Part shown: in pieces, positions 26,121 to 36,958 of the stretch
How positions within the stretch are numbered: the first letter of the stretch is position 1
How the letters are laid out: every line of letters starts with the position of its first letter
Assembly (NCBI RefSeq): GCF_025685415.1
Contig: NZ_JAGSYB010000002.1
Location: 1-36,958, forward strand
From: Terriglobus aquaticus
GTDB taxonomy: Bacteria > Acidobacteriota > Terriglobia > Terriglobales > Acidobacteriaceae
Direction: 5' to 3'
Length of the DNA stretch: 36,958 bases
Notes under the pieces: generated by a model
Database searches by the model: none
What the model was told of the DNA's origin: nothing
What the model saw: only the letters and a program-made list of their open reading frames with translations
Made by a program: the position numbers and the translations under genes

Positions 26121-26645
26121 CTACGCGAGAGTAGCCGAAGACGCTGAGGCGGTGAAGCGCTTGCTGAGGAAGACGCCGCCAATCGCAAGCAGGCCGGTGA
26201 AGGACAGCAGAACGCTAGAGGGCTCGGGTGCCGATCCTAACGTGGAGAGGCTGACGGTGGCTGCCTGATTGAAGTAGTTACCGGCGGAGTCGAAGCCCTG
26301 GATGTAATAGCCCGGACCGCCGTTGAAGAGGTAAAGGTTCGCCGTGCCGAAGATGCCGGAGAGCTCGAGTCCGTTCACGTCGAAGAGCCGGGAGTCAGCG
26401 GGAAAGAAGAGATCATCCGCGCCGAAGACGGAGTTCGTCGGATCCGTGACGGAGATGGTGCCCGGAAAGCCCGCGAAACCAGGCGACACGGAGGTGATGA
26501 GAAAGCTGCCATCGCCCTGGTTGGCGCCCGAGATGGAACCGGAGTAGGTGGTGCTGTCTGTACTGACGGAGATGTTGAAGGTGTCGGCGTGAGCGGCGAC
26601 AGGAAGCAACAGAAGGGAGAAGAGAGCAGGAACAAATCCGCGCAA
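26121..26645 (-). CDS. PEP-CTERM exported protein, 174 aa
   Basis: Starts at TTG 26645, chosen because GGAGGT lies seven bases upstream and the protein then begins with a good signal peptide (RGFVPALFSLLLLPVAAHA). An upstream ATG at 26774 adds 43 residues of implausible sequence. The mature part is a Ser/Thr/Gly-rich beta protein (FNISVSTDSTTYSGSISGA, FLITSVSPGFAGFPGTISV, NGLELSGIFGTANLYLFNGG). The tail is a PEP-CTERM signal: APEPSS, hydrophobic SVLLSFTGLLAIGGVFL, then SKRF. Sorted by an exosortase that must be encoded elsewhere. Function unknown; an adhesive or matrix role is typical of the class. Confidence 0.8.
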   Translation of the reverse strand: MRGFVPALFSLLLLPVAAHADTFNISVSTDSTTYSGSISGANQGDGSFLITSVSPGFAGFPGTISVTDPTNSVFGADDLFFPADSRLFDVNGLELSGIFGTANLYLFNGGPGYYIQGFDSAGNYFNQAATVSLSTLGSAPEPSSVLLSFTGLLAIGGVFLSKRFTASASSATLA

Positions 26646-26763
26646 GGGAAAGACCTCCAGGCCTTTGGGGGAAGTGGCGTGTTGCTGTAGATAGGATGTC
26701 TCCCACTTTCGTGTTAGCTGTGAAGGGTCTGTGAAAAGCTGCTGGCGATTGCGGCGGAAACAG

Positions 26764-26787
26764 CAAACGGCCATCCGAAGATGGCCG
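26764..26787 (-). terminator. Intrinsic terminator of guaB
   Basis: CGGCCATC (26768-26775), tetraloop, GATGGCCG (26780-26787); read on the minus strand the loop is TTCG and a TTT tail follows at 26767-26765. It stands directly after the guaB stop. Confidence 0.85.
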
Positions 26788-26812
26788 CGTTCTGTGATGC
26801 TGAAGTGCCTGA

Positions 26813-28393
<1,581 letters not shown>

Positions 28394-28436
28394 TTAGTCT
28401 GATCGGTGTACCACCTTGTGAGATTCGAGGCAGCTG

Positions 28437-28856
28437 GTGCGGGACGAATTTGAGTTCATTTCATTGAAGGCAGATGCCGACTACAACAAGCCCGGTGCTC
28501 GCATGACCATGGGATGGATGTTTGCTGCAGCCTTTCTCGCACTTCCAGCTCGGCTGGTCTTTGACTCATTCGGTAAAGGTGCTTGTGGGAACGTTGCTTA
28601 CTTCTCGTTCTACTTCGGACTGCTGATCGCGCGCGATCATTGGTTTCTGCACAGAACGATGAGGTTTTGGTTGGTAGCTTTTATCTTTAGCGTGTCACAC
28701 CTCGCGCTCATCGCTGCCTTCTGGCATTCCCATTTAGCACTGAACCGATGGAGCTTTTATCCTGTCGCTGCGCTCGACCTGACCCTCTGCGCCAAGTGGA
28801 TCAGGGGACCAAGAGCTTCTGAAGATGTGGGCGAAGTTAGCGAGACGTGCGAATAA
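28437..28856 (+). CDS. Small multi-pass membrane protein, lower GC than neighbours
   Basis: 139 aa from GTG 28437. Four hydrophobic stretches are visible at about 23-41, 48-66, 76-96 and 100-118, with aromatic residues (RDHWFLHRTMRFWLV, HSHLALNRWSFYPV). The N-terminal 20 residues are acidic (RDEFEFISLKADADYNKPG). No family recognised. The gene and the next 100 bp have visibly lower GC and different codon choice (GAT, TTT, TCT, AAG/AAA mix) than guaB and the S9 gene around it, suggesting recent arrival. It stands alone between two minus-strand genes. Confidence 0.6.
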   Translation: MRDEFEFISLKADADYNKPGARMTMGWMFAAAFLALPARLVFDSFGKGACGNVAYFSFYFGLLIARDHWFLHRTMRFWLVAFIFSVSHLALIAAFWHSHLALNRWSFYPVAALDLTLCAKWIRGPRASEDVGEVSETCE

Positions 28857-28954
28857 GCAGCCCTACTTATCCATTCATGGATGGAATGTGCACCAAATAG
28901 ACGGCTTCTTCTTGGCGCAAAGAACGCACGAGAGTGAAGTAGATCGGAGTCGTG

Positions 28955-31063
28955 CTAACGGGTGGAGGCGCGCTGGTCTGCGCCTGGCTGTCCGTTCAGG
29001 TACTGCTCGAACCAGTCCGCGGTGCGGATGTTGCGATCGCGGATGTGGACGGGGTTGACGAAGCCGTGGCCTTCAGCGGGGTAGATGACGAGCTGGGTCT
29101 TGACGCCTTCGGCGCGGAGGGCGTGCCAGAACTCGTAGCTTTGGGGCGCGGGGCACTCGCCGTCGCGGTCGCCGACGATGACCAGGGTCGGGGTCTTCAC
29201 ATTCTTGATGTAGGTGATGGCTGAGCTCTTCTCGTAGACCTTGGGGTCGTCGTAGACGGAGGCGCCGAAGAACGGGACCATCCACTGGTCGATCGAGTTT
29301 TCGCCGTAGTAGCTGAGCCAATCGGAGATGCCGGCGCCCGCGACCGCGGCGTGGAAGCGGTGAGTCTGGGTGACGCCGAACATGGTCATGAAGCCGCCGT
29401 AGCTCCAGCCGGTAAGGCCGAGGCGGTTGTCGTCGACGGGGTACTGTTTTTCGACCTGGTCGACGCCGGCGAGGATGTCGCGGAGATCGCCGTAGCCGAA
29501 GTCCTTGCGGTTGGCCTGCACGAACGCCTCGCCCTGGCCGAAGGAGCCGCGCGGATTTGGCCGCAGAAGGAAGTAGCCGAGCTGGGTGTAGATGCTGTTG
29601 CCGCCGAACGATGGAGGCACCTCAGCCGAGGGACCGCCGTGCACGTCGACGATCATGGGGTACTTCTTCGACGGATCGTAGTTGGCGGGCAGGGTGAGCC
29701 AGCCCTGGACGTGGAAGTTGTCGTTGGTCCATTCGACGGAAACAGTCTTTGCAGTGGGCTTGATCGCGTCGTTCAGGTGGCTGACGGGGCGGATGCCGCG
29801 GAAGTCGCCGGCGTAGATTTCGGGCGCCTTGTCCGGACCGCCGGAGACGAAGGCGAGAGCGCGCGCGGTGGGCGAGAAAGAGAAGGAGAGCGAAGCGCGG
29901 CCGCTGCCGATGGACTGCGGCTCGGTCCAGCCGGAGAAGAGCTCCTTCTTGTTGGTGCCGAGCAGGCCGAGGTGCGATTTGCCGCTGACGTCTTCGGAGA
30001 AGACGATGTGGTCGGGGTCGGCCCAGGCCAGGTAGACGGGCGTGGAGGGGCGGCCCGGCGTGAGGTCCTGCAGGCCGGAGCCGTCCGCACCCATAAGGTA
30101 GATGTCGCCGCCGGTGGAGCCTTGGTCGCTCATGAGGCCACCGATGAAGGCGATGTCCTTGCCGTTGGTCGAGTAGCGCGGGACGGCGATCTGAAGGCCG
30201 CTGAGCGAGGCAATCGTGCGCTGCGGGTTGAGGATGCTCTTCGCTGCGTCAGGCTGGCCGACGGGCACGGTGTACATCTGCGCGATCCACCAGGTGTTCT
30301 CGCCGGGCGGGTTCGAAGCGGTGAAGGCGATGTGCTTCGCGTCGGGTGCCCAGTCGAACTCATAGGCGTGTAACGCTTTCGGGGTCAGGACGGAGATTGC
30401 TCCCGTCTTTGCATCGGCGGCTGCGACCCATTGAACTTCGACGCCGTCTTCGCCGATGACGCCGGCGGGCGGCTTCATGGCGGCGAGGGCGCCGGCGGCG
30501 CGGGTCGCGTTCTCGACGTAGAGGAAGCCAATGGACGAGCCGTCAGGCGCCCAGGCGGGCGAGGTCATGGCACCGGTGATGTGGGTGAGCTGCTTGACAG
30601 AGCCGGATGCGTTGTCGCGGAGCCAGAGCTGGGGCTGGCCGTCGGCGCAGGTAGCGGTAAAGGCGAGGGTCTTGCCGTCGGGCGACCAGCGCGGGTTGGA
30701 GCTGGAGCAGCCTTCGCCGGCGGTCACGGCGGTGTCCTCAGGTTTGGGGCTCTCGATGGCGCTGATGTGGATAGCACCGCCACCACCGCCGCGACGGCCG
30801 CCGGGAGCTGCGCCGCCACCGTACAGGGTCCAGGCAATTTGCTTGCCGTCGGGCGAAATCTCGACCGCGCCGGGCTGGCGAAGGCCGGAGTTGCGCTGGC
30901 CTTCAAGCGCCTGCATGGCGGCGGCGACGCGCGGGCTGGGCTGGGCCAGCGTCATGTCTGGCGCGGTGCCTGGCTGCGGGCGCTGGGCAGCGAGGGAAAG
31001 TGTGGTTGCGGCGAGGGCGGTGCAGGCGAAGAGAGCGCGGCGGGGCGCTGGCGCAAACGACAT
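28955..31063 (-). CDS. S9 family prolyl-oligopeptidase-like peptidase, exported
   Basis: 702 aa with a signal peptide (MSFAPAPRRALFACTALAATTLSLAAQ). The N-terminal half (about 60-430) is a WD-like propeller with TolB-type motifs (ISPDGKQIAWTL, RWSPDGKTLAFTA, AWAPDGSSIGFLYV, FDWAPDAKHIAFTA). A Gly-rich loop (GGGAAPGGRRGGGGG, 83-97) is unusual. The C-terminal alpha/beta hydrolase carries the triad S554 (GWSYGGFM), D634 (GDRDGECP) and H666 (EGHGF), in the order of S9 peptidases. It probably trims oligopeptides or processes peptides in the periplasm. AAGG lies directly against the ATG, so the start is less certain than the rest. It is the only gene of its unit. Confidence 0.93.
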   Translation of the reverse strand: MSFAPAPRRALFACTALAATTLSLAAQRPQPGTAPDMTLAQPSPRVAAAMQALEGQRNSGLRQPGAVEISPDGKQIAWTLYGGGAAPGGRRGGGGGAIHISAIESPKPEDTAVTAGEGCSSSNPRWSPDGKTLAFTATCADGQPQLWLRDNASGSVKQLTHITGAMTSPAWAPDGSSIGFLYVENATRAAGALAAMKPPAGVIGEDGVEVQWVAAADAKTGAISVLTPKALHAYEFDWAPDAKHIAFTASNPPGENTWWIAQMYTVPVGQPDAAKSILNPQRTIASLSGLQIAVPRYSTNGKDIAFIGGLMSDQGSTGGDIYLMGADGSGLQDLTPGRPSTPVYLAWADPDHIVFSEDVSGKSHLGLLGTNKKELFSGWTEPQSIGSGRASLSFSFSPTARALAFVSGGPDKAPEIYAGDFRGIRPVSHLNDAIKPTAKTVSVEWTNDNFHVQGWLTLPANYDPSKKYPMIVDVHGGPSAEVPPSFGGNSIYTQLGYFLLRPNPRGSFGQGEAFVQANRKDFGYGDLRDILAGVDQVEKQYPVDDNRLGLTGWSYGGFMTMFGVTQTHRFHAAVAGAGISDWLSYYGENSIDQWMVPFFGASVYDDPKVYEKSSAITYIKNVKTPTLVIVGDRDGECPAPQSYEFWHALRAEGVKTQLVIYPAEGHGFVNPVHIRDRNIRTADWFEQYLNGQPGADQRASTR

Positions 31064-31202
31064 CCTTTGAGGATATGCGATACGGCCGAGGGCGGCAGGG
31101 CGGTGCCGGTTCTGCGCGGGCCTGGGGCGGTTTTAGCGCCGGTAGAGTCGACCGGGGAAATCCGACCGCAGCCGTGGGGCGAGTTGCGCGGCCAGGAAGA
31201 AA

Positions 31203-31225
31203 GGGGGCTCTGCACCAGAGCCCCC
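31203..31225. terminator. Strong hairpin, terminator of the histidine-rich mini-gene
   Basis: GGGGGCTCTG (31203-31212), CAC, CAGAGCCCCC (31216-31225). On the minus strand it starts 8 bases after the TAG stop at 31234 and is followed by TTTCTTCC. On the plus strand TCCTTTTG follows, so it may act both ways. The preceding stretch 31064-31202 holds the S9 promoter region and nothing else that I can support. Confidence 0.85.
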
Positions 31226-31233
31226 TCCTTTTG

Positions 31234-31371
31234 CTAGCGATGTGGGTGGTGGTGATGGTGACGATGGTGGCGGTAGTGACGGGATTGCGCTGAAGCCGAC
31301 GTCGGCGCAAAGAATGCGCCAGTGCAGAGCAGCAGAACAACCGCCAAGGTAGTGCGAACGGATTTGGACAC
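31234..31371 (-). CDS. Exported histidine-rich mini-peptide, 45 aa
   Basis: A 45-codon frame from GTG 31371 to TAG 31234. AAGGAG sits six bases upstream of the GTG, ideal spacing. Residues 1-28 are a textbook signal peptide: basic N-end (SKSVR), hydrophobic core (LAVVLLLCTGAFFA) and cleavage site ASA before Q29. The mature peptide would be only 17 residues, with nine His, four Arg, one Tyr and one Pro; H38-H42 are five in a row. A terminator follows eight bases later, so it is a transcription unit of its own. Metal binding (Ni, Cu, Zn) is the obvious idea, antimicrobial or pH-buffering action are alternatives. No homologue can be named by eye. The signal peptide, ribosome site and terminator together make chance very unlikely. 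Confidence 0.75.
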   Translation of the reverse strand: MSKSVRTTLAVVLLLCTGAFFAPTSASAQSRHYRHHRHHHHHPHR

Positions 31372-31496
31372 TCACGTCTCCTTGAGGGGCTTGCAGGTGT
31401 GTGTAGCAGCTTGGAGGTGTGATGCGGAAGGTGCTTGCGGGATGCCCGTCGCAACGATCGCTGGTTCCTCGGCAGATGCCCCGCACTGGATGGCCG

Positions 31497-31850
31497 CTAC
31501 CGCGCGCCGAGCGGCTCCTTCTGGCGCTGTTCCGGGGTGGCGTAGAACTTCTGGATTTCGGCCTCGGTGACGCGCATGGTGGAGGCGCCGGAGATGATCA
31601 TGGCAATTTCTTTGTCCGGGCGGCCCTGGTTGCGGAGAGCTTCGATCTCGTCGGAGAACATGGCGATGATCTGTGGCAGCGGAAAGCGTTCGGGAGGCAT
31701 GCGGGCGGCGGTGCGGAGGGCAGCCTGAGCTTTCATGGCTTCCTCCAACGGATAGCTCTGCTCGTGCGCCTCGGTCTGGTCGGCCGCGACGGGCGCCTGG
31801 CCCGGCGGTGGAGAGTTGTAATTGCGATCCGGGTTTATGTCTTCGGGCAT
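31497..31850 (-). CDS. Hypothetical soluble protein, 117 aa
   Basis: Start ATG 31850 with GGGAG seven bases upstream. A frame continues further up but its extra N-terminus lies in the promoter region and is Arg/Pro-rich, so I leave it out. The protein has a Pro/Gln-rich disordered start (NPDRNYNSPPPGQAPVAADQ), then helical segments (PLEEAMKAQAALRTAARMP, PLPQIIAMFSDEIEALRNQGRPDKEIAMIISGA, VTEAEIQKFYATPEQRQ). The middle pattern, with a helix, a 'GRPDKEIA' turn and another helix, resembles a small helical DNA-binding-like domain in outline, but I would not claim this. Unknown function. Confidence 0.7.
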   Translation of the reverse strand: MPEDINPDRNYNSPPPGQAPVAADQTEAHEQSYPLEEAMKAQAALRTAARMPPERFPLPQIIAMFSDEIEALRNQGRPDKEIAMIISGASTMRVTEAEIQKFYATPEQRQKEPLGAR

Positions 31851-32247
31851 GGCGGGTCTCCCTGCAATTAAAGATGGTGGTTTCCCGATCCCGCGTTGGG
31901 TCTGGATGGTCGCAGGCGAGGTCTGGCGTCTCCGGTGGAATGGTACGCCGGGAACGGAAGGTTCGGCGAGGCGCCTCACGGGATAGGGCTTACCTGGAAG
32001 CCGAGTGCCGCGGTTGACGCTTTCCGCCAGCATTGATAGAGTGAGAGGGTTGCGAAGTCTCCGTGGTGCGCCTGTTGTACCGGTGTGCGTGGGAGAGGTC
32101 TCCTGGAGCGTGTGTCAGAGCCGCTGTGGAGGAGGCCAGGCCGGCGGCGCGGTTTCCGTGCACAGGGCCGGTTCCTAACGCCAGGTTCAGCAGTTTGGTT
32201 TCAAGAGCAGTTCCACGTTTCTACGTTTTCGATTCAGGAGTTCATCT
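31851..32247 (+). promoter_or_regulatory. str operon promoter and long rpsL leader
   Basis: TTGACG (32014-32019), 17 bases, TAGAGT (32037-32042) is a near-ideal sigma-70 promoter. Transcription would start near 32049, giving a leader of about 200 nt before rpsL, unusually long and Gly/Arg-codon-like but with no supported reading frame. AGGAG stands seven bases before the rpsL GTG. Bases 31851-32010 contain the promoter of the 31850 gene on the minus strand and nothing else I can identify. The leader may hold the S7 or other autoregulatory site. Confidence 0.75.
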
Positions 32248-32631
32248 GTGCCTACGTTTCATCAGCTTGTGAAGAAGGGGCGCACCGCGCCGAACTACAA
32301 AACGGCCAGCCCCGCTCTGCAGGGCTCGCCGCAGCGCCGCGGCGTGTGCACCCGCGTGTACACCCAGACGCCGAAGAAGCCGAACTCGGCGCTGCGCAAG
32401 GTTGCGCGTGTTCGCCTGACGAACGGCATTGAAGTCACCTCGTACATTCCGGGCGAAGGCCACAACCTGCAGGAGCACTCGATTGTGCTGATCCGCGGTG
32501 GCCGTGTGAAGGACCTGCCGGGTGTTCGCTACCACATCGTTCGCGGCACGCTGGACTCCGTGGGCGTGGCAAAGCGTCTGCAGAGCCGCTCGAAGTACGG
32601 CGCAAAGCGTCCGAAGGCCGCTGCCAAGTAG
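32248..32631 (+). CDS. rpsL: 30S ribosomal protein S12
   Basis: 127 aa, starting GTG 32248. Family-perfect: [11 protein letters not shown] at the start, [15 protein letters not shown] with the drug-target K43, and [13 protein letters not shown] with K88 and D89. The residues where streptomycin-resistance changes occur are wild type, so a sensitive S12 is predicted. D89 is the position methylthiolated in some bacteria. First gene of the str operon; rpsG follows after 90 bp. Confidence 0.99.
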   Translation: MPTFHQLVKKGRTAPNYKTASPALQGSPQRRGVCTRVYTQTPKKPNSALRKVARVRLTNGIEVTSYIPGEGHNLQEHSIVLIRGGRVKDLPGVRYHIVRGTLDSVGVAKRLQSRSKYGAKRPKAAAK

Positions 32632-32721
32632 TTTGCGGCGCGCCGGCATGGCGCGCTGCCTGTAACCAAGCCCAGATGCTTGAGAGGTCTACGGCGCTGG
32701 GGGAAGAAGAAAAGAGAAGAG

Positions 32722-33195
32722 ATGCCAAGAAAAGGTCATATCGCCAAGCGTGAGGTCGTCGCCGATCCGGTGTACGGTTCCACGCTCGTTACCAAGTTCG
32801 TGAACAGCATGATGTGGGGCGGCAAGAAGTCGACCGCGCAGAAGATCTTCTACGCGTCGATGACCGGACTGGAAGCCAAGGGTGGCGGAGACGATGCCCT
32901 GAAGCTGTTCAAGAAGGCCGTGGAGAACGTGAAGCCGCTGCTGGAAGTGAAGAGCCGTCGCGTGGGCGGTGCGAACTACCAGGTGCCGATCGAAGTGAAC
33001 CCGGAGCGCCGCACATCGCTCGCGATCCGCTGGCTGGTAACGTATGCCCGTTCGCGTGGCGAGAAGGGCATGGTCGAGAAGATGACGGCCGAGCTGCTGG
33101 ACGCTGCCAATGGCCGTGGCGCCGCGATGAAGAAGAAGGAAGACGTGCACCGCATGGCCGAGGCGAACAAGGCCTTCGCGCACTACCGCTGGTAA
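32722..33195 (+). CDS. rpsG: 30S ribosomal protein S7
   Basis: 157 aa from ATG 32722 (normal start [12 protein letters not shown]; a purine-rich AAGAGAAGAG serves as ribosome site). Expected features: [57 protein letters not shown] and [22 protein letters not shown]7 nucleates the 30S head and in E. coli represses the str operon. Second gene; a hairpin and 205 bp separate it from fusA. Confidence 0.99.
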   Translation: MPRKGHIAKREVVADPVYGSTLVTKFVNSMMWGGKKSTAQKIFYASMTGLEAKGGGDDALKLFKKAVENVKPLLEVKSRRVGGANYQVPIEVNPERRTSLAIRWLVTYARSRGEKGMVEKMTAELLDAANGRGAAMKKKEDVHRMAEANKAFAHYRW

Positions 33196-33228
33196 GAGCA
33201 CCTCTCTTTGTTTGGCTCTGTTGCTCGG

Positions 33229-33258
33229 AAACCGGCGGCTCTTGCAGCGCCGGTTTTC
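33229..33258 (+). terminator. Terminator-like hairpin between rpsG and fusA
   Basis: AAACCGGCG (33229-33237), 10-base loop, CGCCGGTTT (33248-33256) then TCC. It may end part of the rpsL-rpsG transcript, implying that fusA also has its own promoter in 33259-33400, which I cannot locate with certainty. The same gap holds a smaller hairpin, CTGCAA/TTGCAG, near 33316-33333. Confidence 0.6.
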
Positions 33259-33400
33259 CTTGTAGCAGCAAAGTCGAAGTTTATTGAAATGTAACCGCAC
33301 GCTGGTGCACTACAGCTGCAAGTCAAGTTGCAGAGCAGTGGGCGGAACCGAAACAACTGAACCCCACCGCGGAGCCCGGCTCCGCAGAGAGAACTGAAAC

Positions 33401-35491
<2,091 letters not shown>

Positions 35492-35495
35492 GCAT

Positions 35496-35519
35496 TGCAT
35501 GCAGCGGATGCGCTTCGCG
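35496..35519 (+). repeat. 24-nt repeat just after fusA, base of a long hairpin
   Basis: Starts 5 bases after the fusA stop. It matches 36867-36890, just after tuf, at 22 of 24 positions. Here it forms the left arm of a hairpin at 35498-35534 in which 14 of 16 positions pair (one G-T counted). Confidence 0.75.
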
Positions 35520-35545
35520 CGGATCTGCGGCATGAGTAAGCGGAT

Positions 35546-35570
35546 AGCCGGGCTGTTTGCCCGGCTCTTC
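35546..35570 (+). terminator. Terminator-like hairpin between fusA and tuf
   Basis: AGCCGGGC (35546-35553), loop TGTTT, GCCCGGCT (35559-35566), followed by CTTC. It sits just before the duplicated tuf leader begins at 35575, so some transcripts may end here and tuf may be expressed partly from its own leader. Confidence 0.6.
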
Positions 35571-35574
35571 TGCG

Positions 35575-35673
35575 AAGTTTTCCTGGGCTTGGAGCCGTAT
35601 GGTGCGGCAGCCCGAACTTGGGTAATTTGGATGAGCTGCCTGGCAAGCGGCTTTTGACTTTGGAGTAAGTGAG

Positions 35674-35694
<21 letters not shown>
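35575..35694 (+). repeat. Inverted repeat, right copy (tuf leader plus start)
   Basis: Identical to the reverse complement of 1-120. Includes the 99-nt leader with a possible hairpin pair, GGGCT...AGCCC with GCCG...CGGC inside, and AGCTGC/GCGGCT followed by TTT (35634-35655), an attenuator-like arrangement. GGAG lies about eight bases before the ATG. Confidence 0.97.
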
Positions 35695-36861
<1,167 letters not shown>

Positions 36862-36866
36862 GCCAC

Positions 36867-36890
36867 TGCATGGAGCAGATGCGCTTCGCG
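36867..36890 (+). repeat. 24-nt repeat just after tuf
   Basis: 22 of 24 bases match the element after fusA (35496-35519). It can pair with GCGTCTGCCCCATGC just downstream to form a hairpin before the main terminator. Confidence 0.7.
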
Positions 36891-36920
36891 TCTGCCCCAT
36901 GCAAGCTCACATGCAACACC

Positions 36921-36951
36921 GAAGGGCCGCATCGAACGATGCGGCCCTTCT
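36921..36951 (+). terminator. Strong terminator of the str operon
   Basis: GAAGGGCCGCATCG (36921-36934), AA, CGATGCGGCCCTTC (36937-36950), TGCTTG. A perfect 14-bp stem. Confidence 0.9.
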
Positions 36952-36958
36952 GCTTGTG

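Noticed and set aside
31237-31290. GTG-rich trinucleotide run as a simple repeat
   Set aside because: On the minus strand it encodes His codons (CAC/CAT mixed) of a framed gene with signal peptide and terminator, so coding explains it better.
31497-32033. Extended 178-aa form of the protein at 31497-31850
   Set aside because: The extra part covers the promoter side of rpsL and has a composition unlike a protein; the ATG at 31850 has a good ribosome binding site.
32376-32514. Possible streptomycin-resistant S12
   Set aside because: K43 and K88 are wild type.

Overview
The window is high-GC bacterial chromosome. Protein style (an LVIVD-repeat protein beside a DUF305 protein, two PEP-CTERM proteins, an S9 peptidase with a Gly/Pro-rich N-terminus, many small secreted proteins of unknown function) suggests an Acidobacteriota member of the Terriglobus/Granulicella type. 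This is an inference from gene content, not from a marker search. The segment lies between two EF-Tu genes in opposite orientation. The first 21 bases are the start of a minus-strand tuf, and a complete plus-strand tuf sits at 35674-36861. The 120 bp covering the first 7 codons and the 99 bp upstream are identical in both copies, so they form a perfect inverted repeat around about 35.5 kb.

Left end (1-1985, minus strand): this looks like a tufB-type operon, with tRNA-Thr(TGT), tRNA-Tyr(GTA), a small membrane-protein gene, tRNA-Thr(GGT), tRNA-Gly(TCC), an unknown 102-aa protein, a 2-oxoglutarate/Fe(II) oxygenase and tuf. The small membrane gene ends inside the tRNA-Thr sequence. The oxygenase stop codon is 3 bp from the duplicated tuf leader.

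Middle (2.1-28.3 kb): mixed housekeeping and accessory genes. They include a Tat-exported alditol/xylitol-oxidase-like flavoprotein, a sorbosone-dehydrogenase-like beta-propeller, scpB-rluB (ScpB carries a large acidic insert), and an OmpA-like coiled-coil protein behind a near-consensus sigma-54 promoter with an upstream palindrome. There follow pyrG with a DUF4230 gene, a zinc-ribbon/DUF305/LVIVD group, a luciferase-like monooxygenase, a beta-barrel protein, a GDSL esterase with PEP-CTERM, a nucleotide-sugar epimerase, and a radical SAM protein. At 22.6-24.5 kb is a compact three-gene group: an Hcp/tail-tube-like protein, a peptidoglycan-binding N-acetylmuramidase, and an overlapping gene for an exported protein. 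It reads as a secreted cell-wall effector with a candidate periplasmic immunity protein. A phytase-like secreted protein, a PEP-CTERM protein and guaB follow.

Right end (28.4-36.9 kb): a lower-GC membrane protein, an S9 peptidase, and a very small gene (31234-31371, minus) for an exported histidine-rich peptide with its own ribosome binding site and terminator. After these comes the str operon, rpsL-rpsG-fusA-tuf, with a good sigma-70 promoter, a leader of about 200 nt, and hairpins in both internal gaps before fusA and tuf.

The strongest candidates for undescribed biology are the Hcp-like/muramidase/immunity triad, the histidine-rich mini-gene, the EF-Tu-linked oxygenase, and the tRNA whose 5' processing would remove a stop codon.
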